Source of the DNA: Exobacillus caeni
Lineage (GTDB): Bacteria; Bacillota; Bacilli; Bacillales; Guptibacillaceae
Direction: 5' to 3'
Assembly: GCF_005747095.1 (NCBI RefSeq)
Contig: NZ_SWLG01000001.1
Span: forward strand, 620,001-684,000
Length of the DNA stretch: 64,000 nucleotides
Shown: positions 1 to 9,411 of the stretch, one piece after another
How positions within the stretch are numbered: the stretch's first letter is position 1
How the letters are laid out: every line of letters begins with the position of its first letter
Translations under genes and position numbers: made by a program
The notes under the pieces: model-generated
Database searches by the model: none
What the model saw: only the letters and a program-made list of their open reading frames with translations
Told to the model about the DNA's origin: nothing

Positions 1-392
1 TTTCGATTTTTTATGCGAAGGAAAATACCGAAAAAGAAGATCAGCTTGTCGTGTCATTTGAAGGCCAGGAGGTTGTCTACTATCGGCAGGACTTTAATCA
101 GATCACACATGCGTATTGCACTTCGATCCATAAGGCACAGGGTTCAGAATTTCCTATCGTTGTTTTGCCCGTTGTAAGAGGATACTACCGTATGCTTAGA
201 AGAAATTTAATCTATACTGCTATAACTCGAAGCAGGGATTATTTAATCATGTGCGGAGAGAAACCGGCTTTTCATTTGGCAGTTGAAAAGAAGGTTGACA
301 CAAACCGAAACACAATGCTTAAACAAAAGCTCCAGCAGGAATTATTGGAAACATTGCCTCCGTATGAAGGAGAAGAAAATATAGCAAAATAA
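1..392 (+). CDS. recD2: ATP-dependent RecD2-type DNA helicase, C-terminal end (partial)
   Basis: The reading frame is open from base 3, so the window starts inside the gene and shows only its last 129 codons. The visible part carries the C-terminal superfamily 1 helicase motifs: a motif V-like stretch (THAYCTSIHKAQGSEF) and a motif VI-like stretch (NLIYTAITRSRDYLIMCG). These fit RecD2 (YrrC), a 5'-3' helicase used in DNA repair and replication restart. The downstream order yrrD, zinc-ribbon gene, yrrI, alaS is the B. subtilis yrrC neighbourhood, which supports the call. The N-terminal half cannot be assessed. Confidence 0.93.
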   Translation, partial: SIFYAKENTEKEDQLVVSFEGQEVVYYRQDFNQITHAYCTSIHKAQGSEFPIVVLPVVRGYYRMLRRNLIYTAITRSRDYLIMCGEKPAFHLAVEKKVDTNRNTMLKQKLQQELLETLPPYEGEENIAK

Positions 393-418
393 AAATGTTC
401 GGGAAAGGTGTGATTCTT

Positions 419-889
419 TTGCGGACATTTTCTGCTTTAAAAGGCCTGCCGGTATATGAAAAGAATGCGGCGGGGCAAATCGGAAAAGTAATCGATTTAA
501 TTATTGCAAATCAGACTATCCACGGTTTGCTGGTTGATTGGAAAGGTTTTCTAAGAGGCCATCAGATCATTCCGATCGAAGCGATTTGCAGCATCGGCGA
601 AGATGGGATCATCCTCCATCAGGCGGAGCCGTGTGTCCCGTTCTTTCATCGAAAAAAAGATTGGAATACGATGTGCCACAGGCAATGTGCAATTAAAGGA
701 AAGCCTCTCTTAAAACAGAACGGCCAAAAAATGGGCCTTGTCGAAGACGTATATTTTGAAGAAGAATCGGGCAGGATGTTAGGGATTATCGTAACCGACG
801 GATGGTTCTCTGATATTACAGAGGGCCAAAAACAAATCGATGTAACAACAAACCTAACGATCGGAAAGGATGCTTTGCTCGTAGAATAA
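419..889 (+). CDS. yrrD: PRC-barrel domain protein YrrD
   Basis: A 156-residue protein with two PRC-barrel-like beta domains, at roughly residues 1-70 and 85-155 (LKGLPVYEKNAAGQIGKVID, then GKPLLKQNGQKMGLVEDVYF). PRC barrels are found in photosystem H subunits, RimM and small bacterial proteins; no reaction is known for YrrD. I prefer the TTG at 419 because AAAGGTG lies 7-8 bases upstream and the product then begins MRTFSALKGLPVYE, as the family does. An in-frame ATG at 395 has no ribosome site and would add eight residues. It lies 26 bases after recD2 and is probably co-transcribed. Confidence 0.85.
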   Translation: MRTFSALKGLPVYEKNAAGQIGKVIDLIIANQTIHGLLVDWKGFLRGHQIIPIEAICSIGEDGIILHQAEPCVPFFHRKKDWNTMCHRQCAIKGKPLLKQNGQKMGLVEDVYFEEESGRMLGIIVTDGWFSDITEGQKQIDVTTNLTIGKDALLVE

Positions 890-933
890 ACGTTTTCTGA
901 CAGGGTTGTTACTTTTCTGGGGAGGAGAAACTG

Positions 934-1122
934 ATGCATTGCCCGAATTGCAAAAGCAAAAATATTGGCAAAATCGGAGCTAACCAATACTATTGCTGGA
1001 GTTGCTTTATTGAGATGACCATGTCTAATGGAAGCTTATCCCTTCATCAAGTTGAAGAAGACGGCACACTCACCTCGCTTGATGACCTTTTTGAAGCTGA
1101 AGATTTACAAGCAGAAATGTAG
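934..1122 (+). CDS. Small zinc-ribbon protein
   Basis: A 62-residue protein with two Cys-x-x-Cys knuckles (CPNC at residues 3-6 and CWSC at 21-24), the spacing of a single zinc ribbon, followed by an acidic tail. GGGGAGG lies 7 bases before the ATG. B. subtilis has a short gene (I believe yrzR) in this position after yrrD. No function is known; the ribbon could bind nucleic acid or protein. A weak hairpin terminator follows the stop. Confidence 0.8.
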   Translation: MHCPNCKSKNIGKIGANQYYCWSCFIEMTMSNGSLSLHQVEEDGTLTSLDDLFEAEDLQAEM

Positions 1123-1131
1123 TTCTTTTGA

Positions 1132-1165
1132 AGCCTGTCTCACTATGAGGCAGGCTGTTTGCGTT
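1132..1165 (+). terminator. Possible intrinsic terminator after the zinc-ribbon gene
   Basis: A nine-pair stem AGCCTGTCT / AGGCAGGCT with a 7-base loop, followed by a short, broken T tract (GTTTGCGTTT). The stem is good but the tail weak, so readthrough into yrrI is possible. Confidence 0.55.
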
Positions 1166-1237
1166 TAAAACATTATAGAACGAAATTGTAATAAAGTACT
1201 GTAAATGAAACAAACTATCGTTATGGAGGGATCCATA

Positions 1238-2299
1238 ATGAAAAAAGAATGGAACCTTAACTGGCTCATTAGGATAACAACAATACTATTGCTTTTTCTA
1301 TGCGGATATTTATTTTTAAAGCTTGCTCCGATTTGGGAACCGGTCCTTGCCCTGTTGCTGACGATTGCTGTTCCGGTACTAACCGCCGCGTTGATCACTT
1401 ACTTGCTACACCCGATTGTTGAAAAAATTCATGAAGAGGGCCTGCCGCGTGCCTTAGCCATTTTAATAATTTACTTTCTTTTCTTTGGTGGAATCGGCTA
1501 TGCTGCCTTTAAGGGAACACCATATGCCATCAAGCAAACACAGGAGCTTGCAGATAACCTGCCACAGTTAGTAGAAACATATCGGGTCTGGATAAATGAA
1601 CTTTATCGAAGTACTTCAAATTTCCCACCCGCTTTTCAAACAAGAATCGATGAAACACTCCATAGCGTTGAAGTATATGTCAATGAGATGCTTAACGCTG
1701 TATTGGAGATATTTAAGAAGTTGATCGGTTCACTTTTTCTTCTTTTCATAACGCCTTTCTTAGTGTTTTATTTCTTAAAAGACTTTGAAGACATTAAAAA
1801 AGCTGTCTGGTACATAACACCTAAAAAGTGGAGAACGCCAGGAAAGCAACTTTTAAACGAAATCGATGAATCCCTGGGTAATTATATAAGGGGCCAATTT
1901 TTAGTCATCAGTGCCCTTGTTGTGCTAGGAATTATCGGATTCTGGATAATCGGTATGCCTTATCCGATCCTGCTCGGCGTTATCGTAGGTATTACTGATT
2001 TAATCCCTTATTTTGGTCCGATTATTGGAGCGTTCCCGGCGTTGGTCATCGCTATGACTGTATCGATGAAAATGCTGATTTATGTAGTGGGTTTAATTTT
2101 AATTCTGCAATTTATCGAGAGCAATATCCTTTCCCCTTATATTGTTGGAAGAAGCTTGCATATCCACCCGGTCATCATCATCTTCGGTCTTTTGATCGGA
2201 GGGGAAGTCGGCGGAATCCCAGGATTGATTCTAGCTGTGCCGATACTGGCGGTTCTTAAAGTAGTGATAAAGCATGTCGCATTTACTGCAAAACGTTGA
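1238..2299 (+). CDS. yrrI: AI-2E family (DUF20) membrane permease YrrI
   Basis: A 353-residue membrane protein with about seven or eight hydrophobic helices. The layout is that of the AI-2E/PerM family: two N-terminal helices (residues 8-55), a long amphipathic central part, then a helical bundle with the family stretch GVIVGITDLIPYFGPIIGA near residue 250. Members are implicated in export or Na+/H+ antiport; substrate here is unknown. The ATG at 1238 follows GGAGGG by 9 bases; an in-frame ATG at 1205 lacks a ribosome site and was rejected. In B. subtilis yrrI also precedes alaS, with the glnQHMP operon between them; those genes are not here. Confidence 0.85.
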   Translation: MKKEWNLNWLIRITTILLLFLCGYLFLKLAPIWEPVLALLLTIAVPVLTAALITYLLHPIVEKIHEEGLPRALAILIIYFLFFGGIGYAAFKGTPYAIKQTQELADNLPQLVETYRVWINELYRSTSNFPPAFQTRIDETLHSVEVYVNEMLNAVLEIFKKLIGSLFLLFITPFLVFYFLKDFEDIKKAVWYITPKKWRTPGKQLLNEIDESLGNYIRGQFLVISALVVLGIIGFWIIGMPYPILLGVIVGITDLIPYFGPIIGAFPALVIAMTVSMKMLIYVVGLILILQFIESNILSPYIVGRSLHIHPVIIIFGLLIGGEVGGIPGLILAVPILAVLKVVIKHVAFTAKR

Positions 2300-2324
2300 C
2301 AAAAAATAAAGCATTGACTATAAT
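2296..2324 (+). promoter_or_regulatory. SigmaA promoter of alaS
   Basis: A full consensus pair: TTGACA at 2296-2301, a 17-base spacer, TATAAT at 2319-2324. It overlaps the yrrI stop codon and lies just upstream of the T-box leader, so it should drive alaS. Confidence 0.93.
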
Positions 2325-2344
2325 CATGCCATAACGAATGAAAA

Positions 2345-2602
2345 CGGATAAAGAAATTTGATGACGGATCGAGTACGTTAACACTGGCCTCAGGAAGCTA
2401 TGCTTTCGCAGAGAGGGATTTCACGGCTGAGAGAATCCCAGGCAGCAGGTTATCGGAACGCTAGTCCTGAGAGCGGGTTAATCCCTGCCGTCCAGCCGCG
2501 TTAAGGTTGATGAGGTGGTGAACAAAATATTTTGTTCATAACCAGGGTGGTACCGCGTGAATTACTCTCGTCCCTGTTTTTACAGGGATGAGAGTTTTTT
2601 TG
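2345..2602 (+). promoter_or_regulatory. T-box riboswitch, alanine-specific, controlling alaS
   Basis: The leader carries the T-box signature AGGGTGGTACCGCG at 2544-2557, which pairs with the uncharged tRNA acceptor end. Upstream there is a k-turn and AGTA motif (around 2370-2378), an AG-bulge region (GAGAGGGA, 2411 on), and a specifier loop GGAACGCTA in which GCT at 2460-2462 is an alanine codon. A strong terminator follows. Uncharged tRNA-Ala should stabilise the antiterminator and allow alaS transcription, so the specifier matches the downstream gene. Confidence 0.95.
2564..2602 (+). terminator. T-box leader terminator
   Basis: Stem ACTCTCGTCCCTG / CAGGGATGAGAGT (one G-T pair) followed by seven or more T. 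It is the conditional terminator of the alaS T-box; the T-box sequence upstream is the competing antiterminator. Confidence 0.93.
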
Positions 2603-2687
2603 TTTTCTTTCATACACTACTGCCTGAATTCCAACTCTTTCGCAGCTGTTTTTCAACTATCGTTTTCACATTTAGGAGGGTAACATA

Positions 2688-5324
2688 ATGAAAAGTTTAA
2701 CTTCAGCAGACGTTAGGCAAATGTTTCTTGATTTTTTCAAAGAAAAAGGACACTCTGTAGAACCAAGTGCTTCACTCGTTCCGCATGAAGACCCTACACT
2801 TCTCTGGATTAACAGTGGGGTCGCTACATTAAAAAAGTATTTTGATGGACGAGTCATACCGGAAAATCCAAGAATCGTTAATGCACAAAAATCAATTCGG
2901 ACAAACGATATTGAAAACGTCGGAAAAACTGCAAGGCACCATACATTTTTTGAAATGCTAGGAAATTTTTCAATCGGTGACTATTTTAAAGAAGAAGCGA
3001 TTCTCTGGGCATGGGAGTTTCTAACGAGCGAAAAGTGGATTGGCTTCGATCCAGAAAAGCTATCTGTTACAATCCATCCAGAAGATGATGAAGCTTACAC
3101 CTTATGGAGAGAGAAAGTTGGCATTCCAAAAGAAAGAATCATCCGTCTGGAAGGAAACTTCTGGGATATTGGAGAAGGACCAAGCGGACCAAATACGGAG
3201 ATTTTCTATGATCGTGGAGAAGATTACGGGAACGACGGAAATGATCCTGAACTATATCCAGGCGGAGAGAACGAACGCTATCTTGAGATCTGGAACCTTG
3301 TGTTTTCCCAATTTAATCACAATCCTGACGGGTCTTATACGCCGCTTCCGAAGAAAAACATCGATACAGGAATGGGCTTAGAGCGAATGGTTTCTGTTAT
3401 ACAGGATGCAAGAACTAACTATGATACTGATTTGTTTATGCCGATTATCAAAGAAACAGAAAAAATTGCTGGCGAAAAATATGGAGAAGAGAAAGGGAAA
3501 GATACTGCGTTCAAAGTGATCGCTGACCACATCCGTACTGTTGCATTTGCAATCACAGATGGAGCATTGCCTTCTAATGAGGGAAGAGGCTATGTACTTC
3601 GAAGATTGCTTCGCCGTGCTGTTCGCTTTGCAAAACAAATCAATATCAACAGACCATTTATGTATGAGTTGGTTCCGGTTGTAGCAGATATCATGGTGGA
3701 CTTTTATCCGGAAGTTAAGGAAAAAGCGGACTTTGTCCAAAAGGTGATCAAAACAGAAGAAGAACGTTTCCATGAGACGATTAACGAAGGCCTGGCTATT
3801 CTTTCACAGATTGTTAAGAAAGAAAAAGAAAACGGAAGCAATGTTATTTCCGGTAAAGATGCGTTCCGTTTGTATGATACGTACGGCTTCCCATATGAAT
3901 TAACACAGGAATACGCAGAAGAAGAAAACATGAGTGTGGATGAAAAAGGCTTTGAAAATGAAATGGAAATGCAGCGCCAGAGGGCACGTGAGGCTCGCCA
4001 GGATGTAGGTTCCATGCAGGTTCAGGGAGGCGCTCTCGGCGATCTTAAGATAGATAGTGATTTTATCGGATATGAAAACCTTTCAGGCAAAACGGAAATC
4101 GCTGCTATTTTAAAAGACAGCGAACTCGTGGACATGGCAGCTGAAGGGGAAGAAGTTCAGCTGATCTTAACCAATACACCTTTTTATGCAGAGAGCGGAG
4201 GGCAGGTTGCTGATAAAGGAGTAATCTTCGGCAATGGTGTTAAGGTCATTATCAAAGACGTTCAAAAAGCTCCAAACGGACAGCATCTTCATACAGGGAA
4301 AGTTGAAGCTGGGCCTATTCAGAATGGCATGGAAGTTACAGCTGAAATCCATTTGGCAGAGCGGACCGATATATTGAAAAACCATACGGCGACTCACTTG
4401 CTTCACCAGGCATTGAAGGATGTACTTGGTGAACATGTCAATCAGGCAGGTTCCCTCGTTGAGCCAAAACGACTTCGTTTTGACTTTTCGCATTTTGGCC
4501 AAATCACACAGGCCGAGCTTGAAAAAATCGAGTCGATCGTCAATGAGAAAATTTGGGATAACATACCTGTAAATGTTATGATTAAACCGCTTGAGGAAGC
4601 AAAACAAATGGGAGCGATGGCTTTATTTGGCGAAAAGTATGGAAAAGAAGTACGGGTGGTTCAAGTTGGAGATTACAGCCTGGAGCTTTGCGGCGGTACC
4701 CATGTCCGTAACACGGCAGAAATAGGATTGTTTAAAATCGTGGCTGAGACCGGAATCGGTGCAGGAACACGACGCATCGAAGCTGTGACAGGAAAAGCTG
4801 CATACAACGCGTTAAACGACCTTGTTGGATTGCTTAAAAATTCTGCTTCTCTTCTAAAATCCAATTTTAAAGAAGTACCTTCCAGAATTGAAGGGTTACA
4901 AAGTCAACTCCGTGAGCTGCAAAGGCAAAATGATTCTTTGTCAGCGAAACTATCTAATCTAGAGGCGAAAAGTGTGCTAGAGGACGTTGAAGAAGTAGAT
5001 GGAATAAAAGTTATTGCAAAACGCATGGACGTTTCAGATATGAATAATCTTCGTTCTGTAGTCGACGGATTAAAAAAGGACCTCGGCTCCGGTATTGTTG
5101 TACTTGGAAGTGGCAATGATGGAAAGGTACAGCTCGTAGCCGGTGTTACGGATGACTTGATAAAGCAAGGCTATCATGCAGGAAAGCTAATTAAAGAAGT
5201 GGCATCCCGATGTGGGGGCGGCGGCGGCGGCCGTCCAGATATGGCGCAGGCTGGCGGAAAAGAGCCAGAAAAGCTAAATGATGCTCTTGCTTATGTTACA
5301 GAATGGGTTAAAACGGTTTCCTAA
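2688..5324 (+). CDS. alaS: Alanyl-tRNA synthetase
   Basis: A full-length 878-residue class II synthetase that charges tRNA-Ala in the cytoplasm. N-terminal catalytic domain begins with [20 protein letters not shown] and includes the class II motif 2 region around [20 protein letters not shown]. The editing domain has the zinc-binding HxxxH (H566, H570) and CxxxH (C668, H672) pairs that clear mischarged Ser and Gly. A coiled stretch near 735-765 leads to the C-Ala domain, with a glycine run near residue 845-850. AGGAGGG precedes the ATG by 7 bases. Expression is set by the T-box leader. Nothing is missing. Confidence 0.98.
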   Translation: MKSLTSADVRQMFLDFFKEKGHSVEPSASLVPHEDPTLLWINSGVATLKKYFDGRVIPENPRIVNAQKSIRTNDIENVGKTARHHTFFEMLGNFSIGDYFKEEAILWAWEFLTSEKWIGFDPEKLSVTIHPEDDEAYTLWREKVGIPKERIIRLEGNFWDIGEGPSGPNTEIFYDRGEDYGNDGNDPELYPGGENERYLEIWNLVFSQFNHNPDGSYTPLPKKNIDTGMGLERMVSVIQDARTNYDTDLFMPIIKETEKIAGEKYGEEKGKDTAFKVIADHIRTVAFAITDGALPSNEGRGYVLRRLLRRAVRFAKQININRPFMYELVPVVADIMVDFYPEVKEKADFVQKVIKTEEERFHETINEGLAILSQIVKKEKENGSNVISGKDAFRLYDTYGFPYELTQEYAEEENMSVDEKGFENEMEMQRQRAREARQDVGSMQVQGGALGDLKIDSDFIGYENLSGKTEIAAILKDSELVDMAAEGEEVQLILTNTPFYAESGGQVADKGVIFGNGVKVIIKDVQKAPNGQHLHTGKVEAGPIQNGMEVTAEIHLAERTDILKNHTATHLLHQALKDVLGEHVNQAGSLVEPKRLRFDFSHFGQITQAELEKIESIVNEKIWDNIPVNVMIKPLEEAKQMGAMALFGEKYGKEVRVVQVGDYSLELCGGTHVRNTAEIGLFKIVAETGIGAGTRRIEAVTGKAAYNALNDLVGLLKNSASLLKSNFKEVPSRIEGLQSQLRELQRQNDSLSAKLSNLEAKSVLEDVEEVDGIKVIAKRMDVSDMNNLRSVVDGLKKDLGSGIVVLGSGNDGKVQLVAGVTDDLIKQGYHAGKLIKEVASRCGGGGGGRPDMAQAGGKEPEKLNDALAYVTEWVKTVS

Positions 5325-5399
5325 TTCATAAGCAGTAGTGTACAATGAAAGAAGACAAGGCTGTTAGAACTTATTGGAACTGAGAAAGAGGTGTAAGCA

Positions 5400-5666
5400 A
5401 TGGGCTCGATGGACAAGACTATGAAGTTTAATTTCCCTGAAGATTCCTACAACCAGAACGTAAAAGAAGTATTGCTCACGGTTTACAGTGCTCTTCAAGA
5501 AAAAGGCTATAATCCGATCAACCAAATCGTAGGTTACCTTCTTTCCGGTGATCCTGCATACATTCCAAGACATAACGATGCCAGAAGCCTAATTAGAAAA
5601 TTGGAACGTGATGAGTTGATTGAAGAGCTGGTTAAATCGTACTTAAATCACCATCAACAGGATTAA
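5400..5666 (+). CDS. ireB: IreB family regulator (UPF0297, YrzL)
   Basis: An 88-residue protein starting [16 protein letters not shown], the family N-terminus, and ending in a helical [19 protein letters not shown] segment. In Enterococcus the homologue IreB is a small phosphoprotein substrate of the PASTA kinase IreK; in B. subtilis it is YrzL. It is followed four bases later by ruvX and then yrzB, an arrangement conserved across Firmicutes. GAGGTG lies 7 bases before the ATG. Confidence 0.92.
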   Translation: MGSMDKTMKFNFPEDSYNQNVKEVLLTVYSALQEKGYNPINQIVGYLLSGDPAYIPRHNDARSLIRKLERDELIEELVKSYLNHHQQD

Positions 5667-5670
5667 CGGC

Positions 5671-6090
5671 ATGAGAATTTTAGGGCTGGACGTGGGATCT
5701 AAGACAATCGGCGTCGCCGTTAGTGACGAAATGGGCTGGACTGCCCAGGGGATTGAGACCGTAAAAAGAAACCCCCACCACGGCGATGTACTTCCCGAGA
5801 GGCTAAAAGAAATTATTAAATCTTATGAACTGGATAAGATAGTCGTCGGTTTGCCGAAGAATATGGATGGTTCAATTGGGCCGAGCGGGAAAATATGTAT
5901 GGAATTTGCAGAACAGCTACGGGAATCCTATGAAGTGCCGGTTATGATGTGGGATGAAAGGTTGACTACCATGGCCGCTGAACGGATGCTTATTTCTGCA
6001 GATGTAAGCCGCAAGAAAAGGAAAAAAGTCATTGATAAAATGGCAGCTGTCATGATTCTTCAGGGCTATCTGGACAGCAATCAACGATAA
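5671..6090 (+). CDS. ruvX: RuvX/YqgF-type Holliday junction resolvase-like nuclease (YrrK)
   Basis: A 139-residue RNase H-fold protein. Visible motifs are the N-terminal [16 protein letters not shown] strand with the first catalytic Asp, the central [16 protein letters not shown] loop, and the [14 protein letters not shown] motif with acidic residues. In Escherichia coli YqgF acts on the 5' end of pre-16S rRNA, and other members resolve recombination junctions, so the name RuvX is conventional. The start lies 4 bases after the ireB stop, so the two are translationally close and co-transcribed. Confidence 0.93.
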   Translation: MRILGLDVGSKTIGVAVSDEMGWTAQGIETVKRNPHHGDVLPERLKEIIKSYELDKIVVGLPKNMDGSIGPSGKICMEFAEQLRESYEVPVMMWDERLTTMAAERMLISADVSRKKRKKVIDKMAAVMILQGYLDSNQR

Positions 6091-6102
6091 TGAGGTGATA
6101 AA

Positions 6103-6396
6103 ATGAGCAAAGAAGAAAGAGAACGAATCATCATTCCGGACGAAAACGGCGAAGAACATTTATTTGAAGTTCTATTTACTTTCGATGTAGATACGACTGG
6201 GAATTCATACATGGCCGTCATCCCGGTAGATTCCGAAACGGATGAAGAGGAAGAAGTAGAAGTATTTGCGTTCCGATTCGAAGAAAAAGGCGAAAAAGAC
6301 GACGATCTTGAACTATACCCAATCGAATCAGACGAAGAATGGGAAATGGTCGAAGAAATGCTAAATACATTCTCTGAAAACGAAGACGAAGAATAA
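6103..6396 (+). CDS. yrzB: DUF1292 protein YrzB
   Basis: A 97-residue, strongly acidic protein (KEERERIIIPDENGEEHLFE start, EENEDEE-like tail) of the UPF0473/DUF1292 family. Its function is unknown, but it sits after ireB and ruvX in most Firmicutes and is likely made from the same mRNA. GAGGTG lies 6 bases before the ATG. A clear terminator follows and closes the alaS-ireB-ruvX-yrzB unit. Confidence 0.9.
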   Translation: MSKEERERIIIPDENGEEHLFEVLFTFDVDTTGNSYMAVIPVDSETDEEEEVEVFAFRFEEKGEKDDDLELYPIESDEEWEMVEEMLNTFSENEDEE

Positions 6397-6401
6397 CCAG
6401 A

Positions 6402-6432
6402 AAAAGGCGGAAACCCCGCCTTTTCTTTTTTT
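6402..6432 (+). terminator. Intrinsic terminator after yrzB
   Basis: Stem AAAAGGCGG / CCGCCTTTT with a short loop, followed by C and seven T. It closes the alaS-to-yrzB transcription unit. Confidence 0.88.
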
Positions 6433-6495
6433 GTTCTAGAAATAAACTTCTCTTATTTAGGTATGAAAACGAAGACCACAAAGCGACACATCTTC

Positions 6496-6620
6496 GCTCT
6501 CCCTAAAAAAAGATGGATAATCTTTTTTGATAGAGCGCCAGCGACCGGCTCATATGTGTACCCGGCTGCGTCATGCTCGCATGTAAGAAGCCGGGTATGC
6601 ATATGAGCCGCCAGGAGAGC
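6496..6620 (+). repeat. Hairpin element bounded by GCTCTCC / GGAGAGC
   Basis: The 380-base gap between yrzB and mltG contains an element framed by inverted GCTCTCC (6496-6502) and GGAGAGC (6614-6620). Inside is an A/T hairpin (AAAAAAGAT ... ATCTTTTTT, about 6505-6529) and a long near-perfect stem: CGGCTCATATG (6546-6556) with CATATGAGCCG (6600-6610), continued by TACCCGGCT (6559-6567) with AGCCGGGTA (6589-6597). There is no T tract, so it is not an ordinary terminator, and no ORF. A shorter related element is at 51645-51710. Confidence 0.6.
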
Positions 6621-6779
6621 AAAATGCTCTGTTCAAACGAAAATCAGGAAAACCCTTCCAACAACTAGCCAACAAAGGGTATAATCAGAAATAGATGAAT
6701 TTATGACAAACTTCGTCTCTAATGATGAAATTTTGTCGGATTATAGTATAATAGAACAGGTGAAAGGGGGAGGACGGGT

Positions 6780-7928
6780 TTGACAGAAAAGAAAGATGCC
6801 TACCTGAACAATCTTTATCAGCGGCAAGAGGAGAATAGAACCGTGCGAAGAATCGTTATCATCATTTTATCATTGCTATTAATCACTTTTGCAGCTGTAA
6901 TAGTTGGAGGGTATTTCTATATAAAAAACACCTTAGAACCTGTTAATCCAGAGAACGATAAAAAGGTACAGGTCTCCATTCCGATCGGTTCTTCAACGAC
7001 TTCGATTGGAAAAATCTTAGAAGAAGAAAACATTATAAAGGACGCGACTGCGTTTCGCTATTATGTTAAATATAAAAACGAGACTGATTTTCAGGCTGGG
7101 GACTATGAGTTTTCTCCATCCATGTCCCTCGACCAGATAATCGCGAAATTAAAAAATGGAAAAGTGATGAAAGAAGTTGTAGCTAAAATTACCGTTCCAG
7201 AGGGTATCTGGGTTCCGGATGTTGCAAAGCGGATTGCAAAAGCGACCGATAGTACTCAAGAAGAGGTAATGGCTAAATTGAATGACAAGGAATACGTTAA
7301 ATCCTTGATAAATACGTATCCGTTCTTGACAGAAGAAATCATGAAAGAGGACATAAAGTACCCGCTCGAAGGTTATTTATTCCCGGCAACCTATGAATTC
7401 TCGGAAGAGCCTACGATCGAAAAAGCAGTTCAAACCATGCTGAAGAAAACGCAAAGTGTGCTTGGCAAGTATCAAGACCAAATTGACGGGAAGAACTATA
7501 ACATTCATGAAATTATGACACTCGCTTCCTTGATTGAAGAAGAAGCAACTCAAAAAGCCGACAGAGAAAAAATATCAAGTGTTTTCTATAATCGGATTGA
7601 ACAGGAGATGCCTCTTCAAACTGACCCGACGATTCTCTATGCATTAGGAAGGCACAGTGCTTCTATCAGTAAGAAGGATCTTGGAATTGATTCTCCTTAC
7701 AGCACGTATAAAAACCGTGGATTACCTATCGGACCGATCGCCAATCCCGGGGAAGCTTCGATCAAGGCTGCCGTTAGTCCGGCAGATACAGATTACCTGT
7801 ACTTCTATGCTCGTCCTACAGGCGAGGTATACTTCTCAAAAACAAATGCAGAACATAACAAAATCAGGGCAAAATACGATGGTGAATGGGAAGAATACCG
7901 AAAGAAGCAAAAAGAAAAAAACAATTAA
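6780..7928 (+). CDS. mltG: Endolytic murein transglycosylase MltG (YrrL)
   Basis: A 382-residue membrane-anchored enzyme that cleaves nascent glycan strands and is thought to end glycan elongation. A cytoplasmic N-terminus is followed by one transmembrane helix (about residues 25-47), a LysM-like part, and the YceG domain with the catalytic-site stretch LASLIEEEATQKADREKIS. The later DPTILYALG and GLPIGPIANPG motifs are also typical. Translation starts at TTG 6780, 7 bases after GGGGGAGG. A TATAAT box at 6747-6752 suggests its own promoter, though no good -35 is seen. A terminator follows at 7955. Confidence 0.94.
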   Translation: MTEKKDAYLNNLYQRQEENRTVRRIVIIILSLLLITFAAVIVGGYFYIKNTLEPVNPENDKKVQVSIPIGSSTTSIGKILEEENIIKDATAFRYYVKYKNETDFQAGDYEFSPSMSLDQIIAKLKNGKVMKEVVAKITVPEGIWVPDVAKRIAKATDSTQEEVMAKLNDKEYVKSLINTYPFLTEEIMKEDIKYPLEGYLFPATYEFSEEPTIEKAVQTMLKKTQSVLGKYQDQIDGKNYNIHEIMTLASLIEEEATQKADREKISSVFYNRIEQEMPLQTDPTILYALGRHSASISKKDLGIDSPYSTYKNRGLPIGPIANPGEASIKAAVSPADTDYLYFYARPTGEVYFSKTNAEHNKIRAKYDGEWEEYRKKQKEKNN

Positions 7929-7954
7929 TAAGAGACTGGCAAAAATTATTGTTC

Positions 7955-7992
7955 GGGGGGAATCGGGTACATGCTCGCATTCCCCTTTTTGT
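7955..7992 (+). terminator. Intrinsic terminator after mltG
   Basis: GGGGAAT (7957-7963) pairs with ATTCCCC (7979-7985), followed by TTTTT. It separates mltG from trmR, although some readthrough is likely because no promoter is obvious in the 35 bases that follow. Confidence 0.75.
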
Positions 7993-8027
7993 TATGGTAA
8001 AATAATGCGGGTTAAGGAGGCAGTATG

Positions 8028-8666
8028 ATGATATCGGATTCAATTGAACAATACCTCGAATCATTACGGAATAATAGGGAAGGATTAGTAAAAGAAATGG
8101 AAGAGTATGCAAATATCCATCATGTTCCGATAATGGAACAGACAAGCCTGGATGTAATGCTGCAAATCCTCTCCTTTAAACAGCCGAAAAAAATTCTGGA
8201 GATCGGAACAGCGATCGGGTACTCTGCCCTTAGAATGGCAAAAACGGTTCCGGATGTTCATATAGTCACAGTAGAAAAAGACGAAGCTCGATATAAGAAA
8301 GCGGTCGATTTTCTTGAACATGCAGAAGAAAGAAATCGAATAGAGGTATTGTTTGGCGATGCTCTAGAATTAGCCGAAGATATCAAAGCGAAGGCACCTT
8401 ATCAGGCGGTATTCATCGATGCAGCAAAAGGCCAGTATCAAAAGTTTTTCGATGAGTACGCACCCCTTGTTGAAAAAGATGGTATCGTTATTTCGGATAA
8501 TATCCTGTTTCGGGGAATGGTTGCTGAAGAAGGGGTAACAGAAAAACGATTCAAAACGATGGTAAAGAAACTTCGTTCATATAACCAGTATTTAATGGAA
8601 CATCCTGATTTTCAATCGACAGTTTATCCGATTGGGGATGGAGTCATTATTAGCGAGAAGCAATGA
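8028..8666 (+). CDS. trmR: tRNA 5-hydroxyuridine methyltransferase TrmR (YrrM)
   Basis: A 212-residue class I SAM-dependent O-methyltransferase: motif I is ILEIGTAIGYSALRMA, followed by VTVEKDE, AVFIDAAKGQYQKFF and SDNILFRG, the catechol-O-methyltransferase-like set. In B. subtilis YrrM (TrmR) methylates 5-hydroxyuridine at tRNA wobble position 34 to 5-methoxyuridine. I start at ATG 8028, which lies 7 bases after AAGGAGG; the adjacent ATG 8025 is too close. In B. subtilis two U32-peptidase genes (yrrN/yrrO, trhP1/trhP2) that make the hydroxyuridine substrate follow; here the next gene is udk. Confidence 0.88.
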   Translation: MISDSIEQYLESLRNNREGLVKEMEEYANIHHVPIMEQTSLDVMLQILSFKQPKKILEIGTAIGYSALRMAKTVPDVHIVTVEKDEARYKKAVDFLEHAEERNRIEVLFGDALELAEDIKAKAPYQAVFIDAAKGQYQKFFDEYAPLVEKDGIVISDNILFRGMVAEEGVTEKRFKTMVKKLRSYNQYLMEHPDFQSTVYPIGDGVIISEKQ

Positions 8667-8739
8667 GTTTGGAAAAACACAGGCTATGGTAAATAGAGAG
8701 TATAGCATATGTTCTTATTGAGATGGGAAGGGTAGATTT

Positions 8740-9375
8740 ATGGTAGATAGACCTATAGTAATTGGAGTTGCCGGCGGTTCCGGTTCAGGAAAAACCACCG
8801 TAACTAAAGAAATTTATAAGCAGTTTAAAGATAAGTCAGTTTTAATTTTAGAGCAGGATGCTTATTATAAAGACCAGAGTGAAAAATCGATGGAAGAAAG
8901 GCTTCAAACAAACTATGACCATCCGCTGGCTTTTGACAATGACCTGATCATCAAGCATGTTAAACAGTTGATGCGGTACGAGCCTATTGAAAAACCAGTG
9001 TACGACTATACAGTTCATACAAGATCTGATAAAATTATTCCTATCGAACCAAAAGATGTCATTATTTTGGAAGGTATTTTAATACTTGAAGACGAACGAC
9101 TTAGAGATCTGATGGCCATTAAAGTGTTCGTGGATACGGATGCAGATATTCGAATTTTGAGACGGCTTACTCGCGATATACGTGACAGGGGCCGGACTTT
9201 GGATTCAGTAGTCGATCAGTACACATCTGTTGTCAGGCCGATGCACCTTCAGTTTGTTGAACCGACGAAACGGTATGCCGATATCATTATCCCTGAAGGC
9301 GGTCAAAACCGGGTAGCAATTGATTTGATGGTTACAAAAATAAAAACCATTCTTCAAGAAAAATCAATGCTTTAA
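8740..9375 (+). CDS. udk: Uridine kinase
   Basis: A 211-residue cytosolic kinase that phosphorylates uridine and cytidine in the pyrimidine salvage pathway. The P-loop [12 protein letters not shown] lies at residues 9-20, the uridine-binding [10 protein letters not shown] follows, then the YDHPLAFD motif, a second Walker-like IILEGILIL strand and the [12 protein letters not shown] lid. Length matches B. subtilis Udk. AAGGGTAG sits before the ATG. It precedes greA but a hairpin terminator lies between. Confidence 0.96.
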   Translation: MVDRPIVIGVAGGSGSGKTTVTKEIYKQFKDKSVLILEQDAYYKDQSEKSMEERLQTNYDHPLAFDNDLIIKHVKQLMRYEPIEKPVYDYTVHTRSDKIIPIEPKDVIILEGILILEDERLRDLMAIKVFVDTDADIRILRRLTRDIRDRGRTLDSVVDQYTSVVRPMHLQFVEPTKRYADIIIPEGGQNRVAIDLMVTKIKTILQEKSML

Positions 9376-9411
9376 CACCTTAGAATCTTCAAGTAGATGC
9401 TTTCTCATGAA

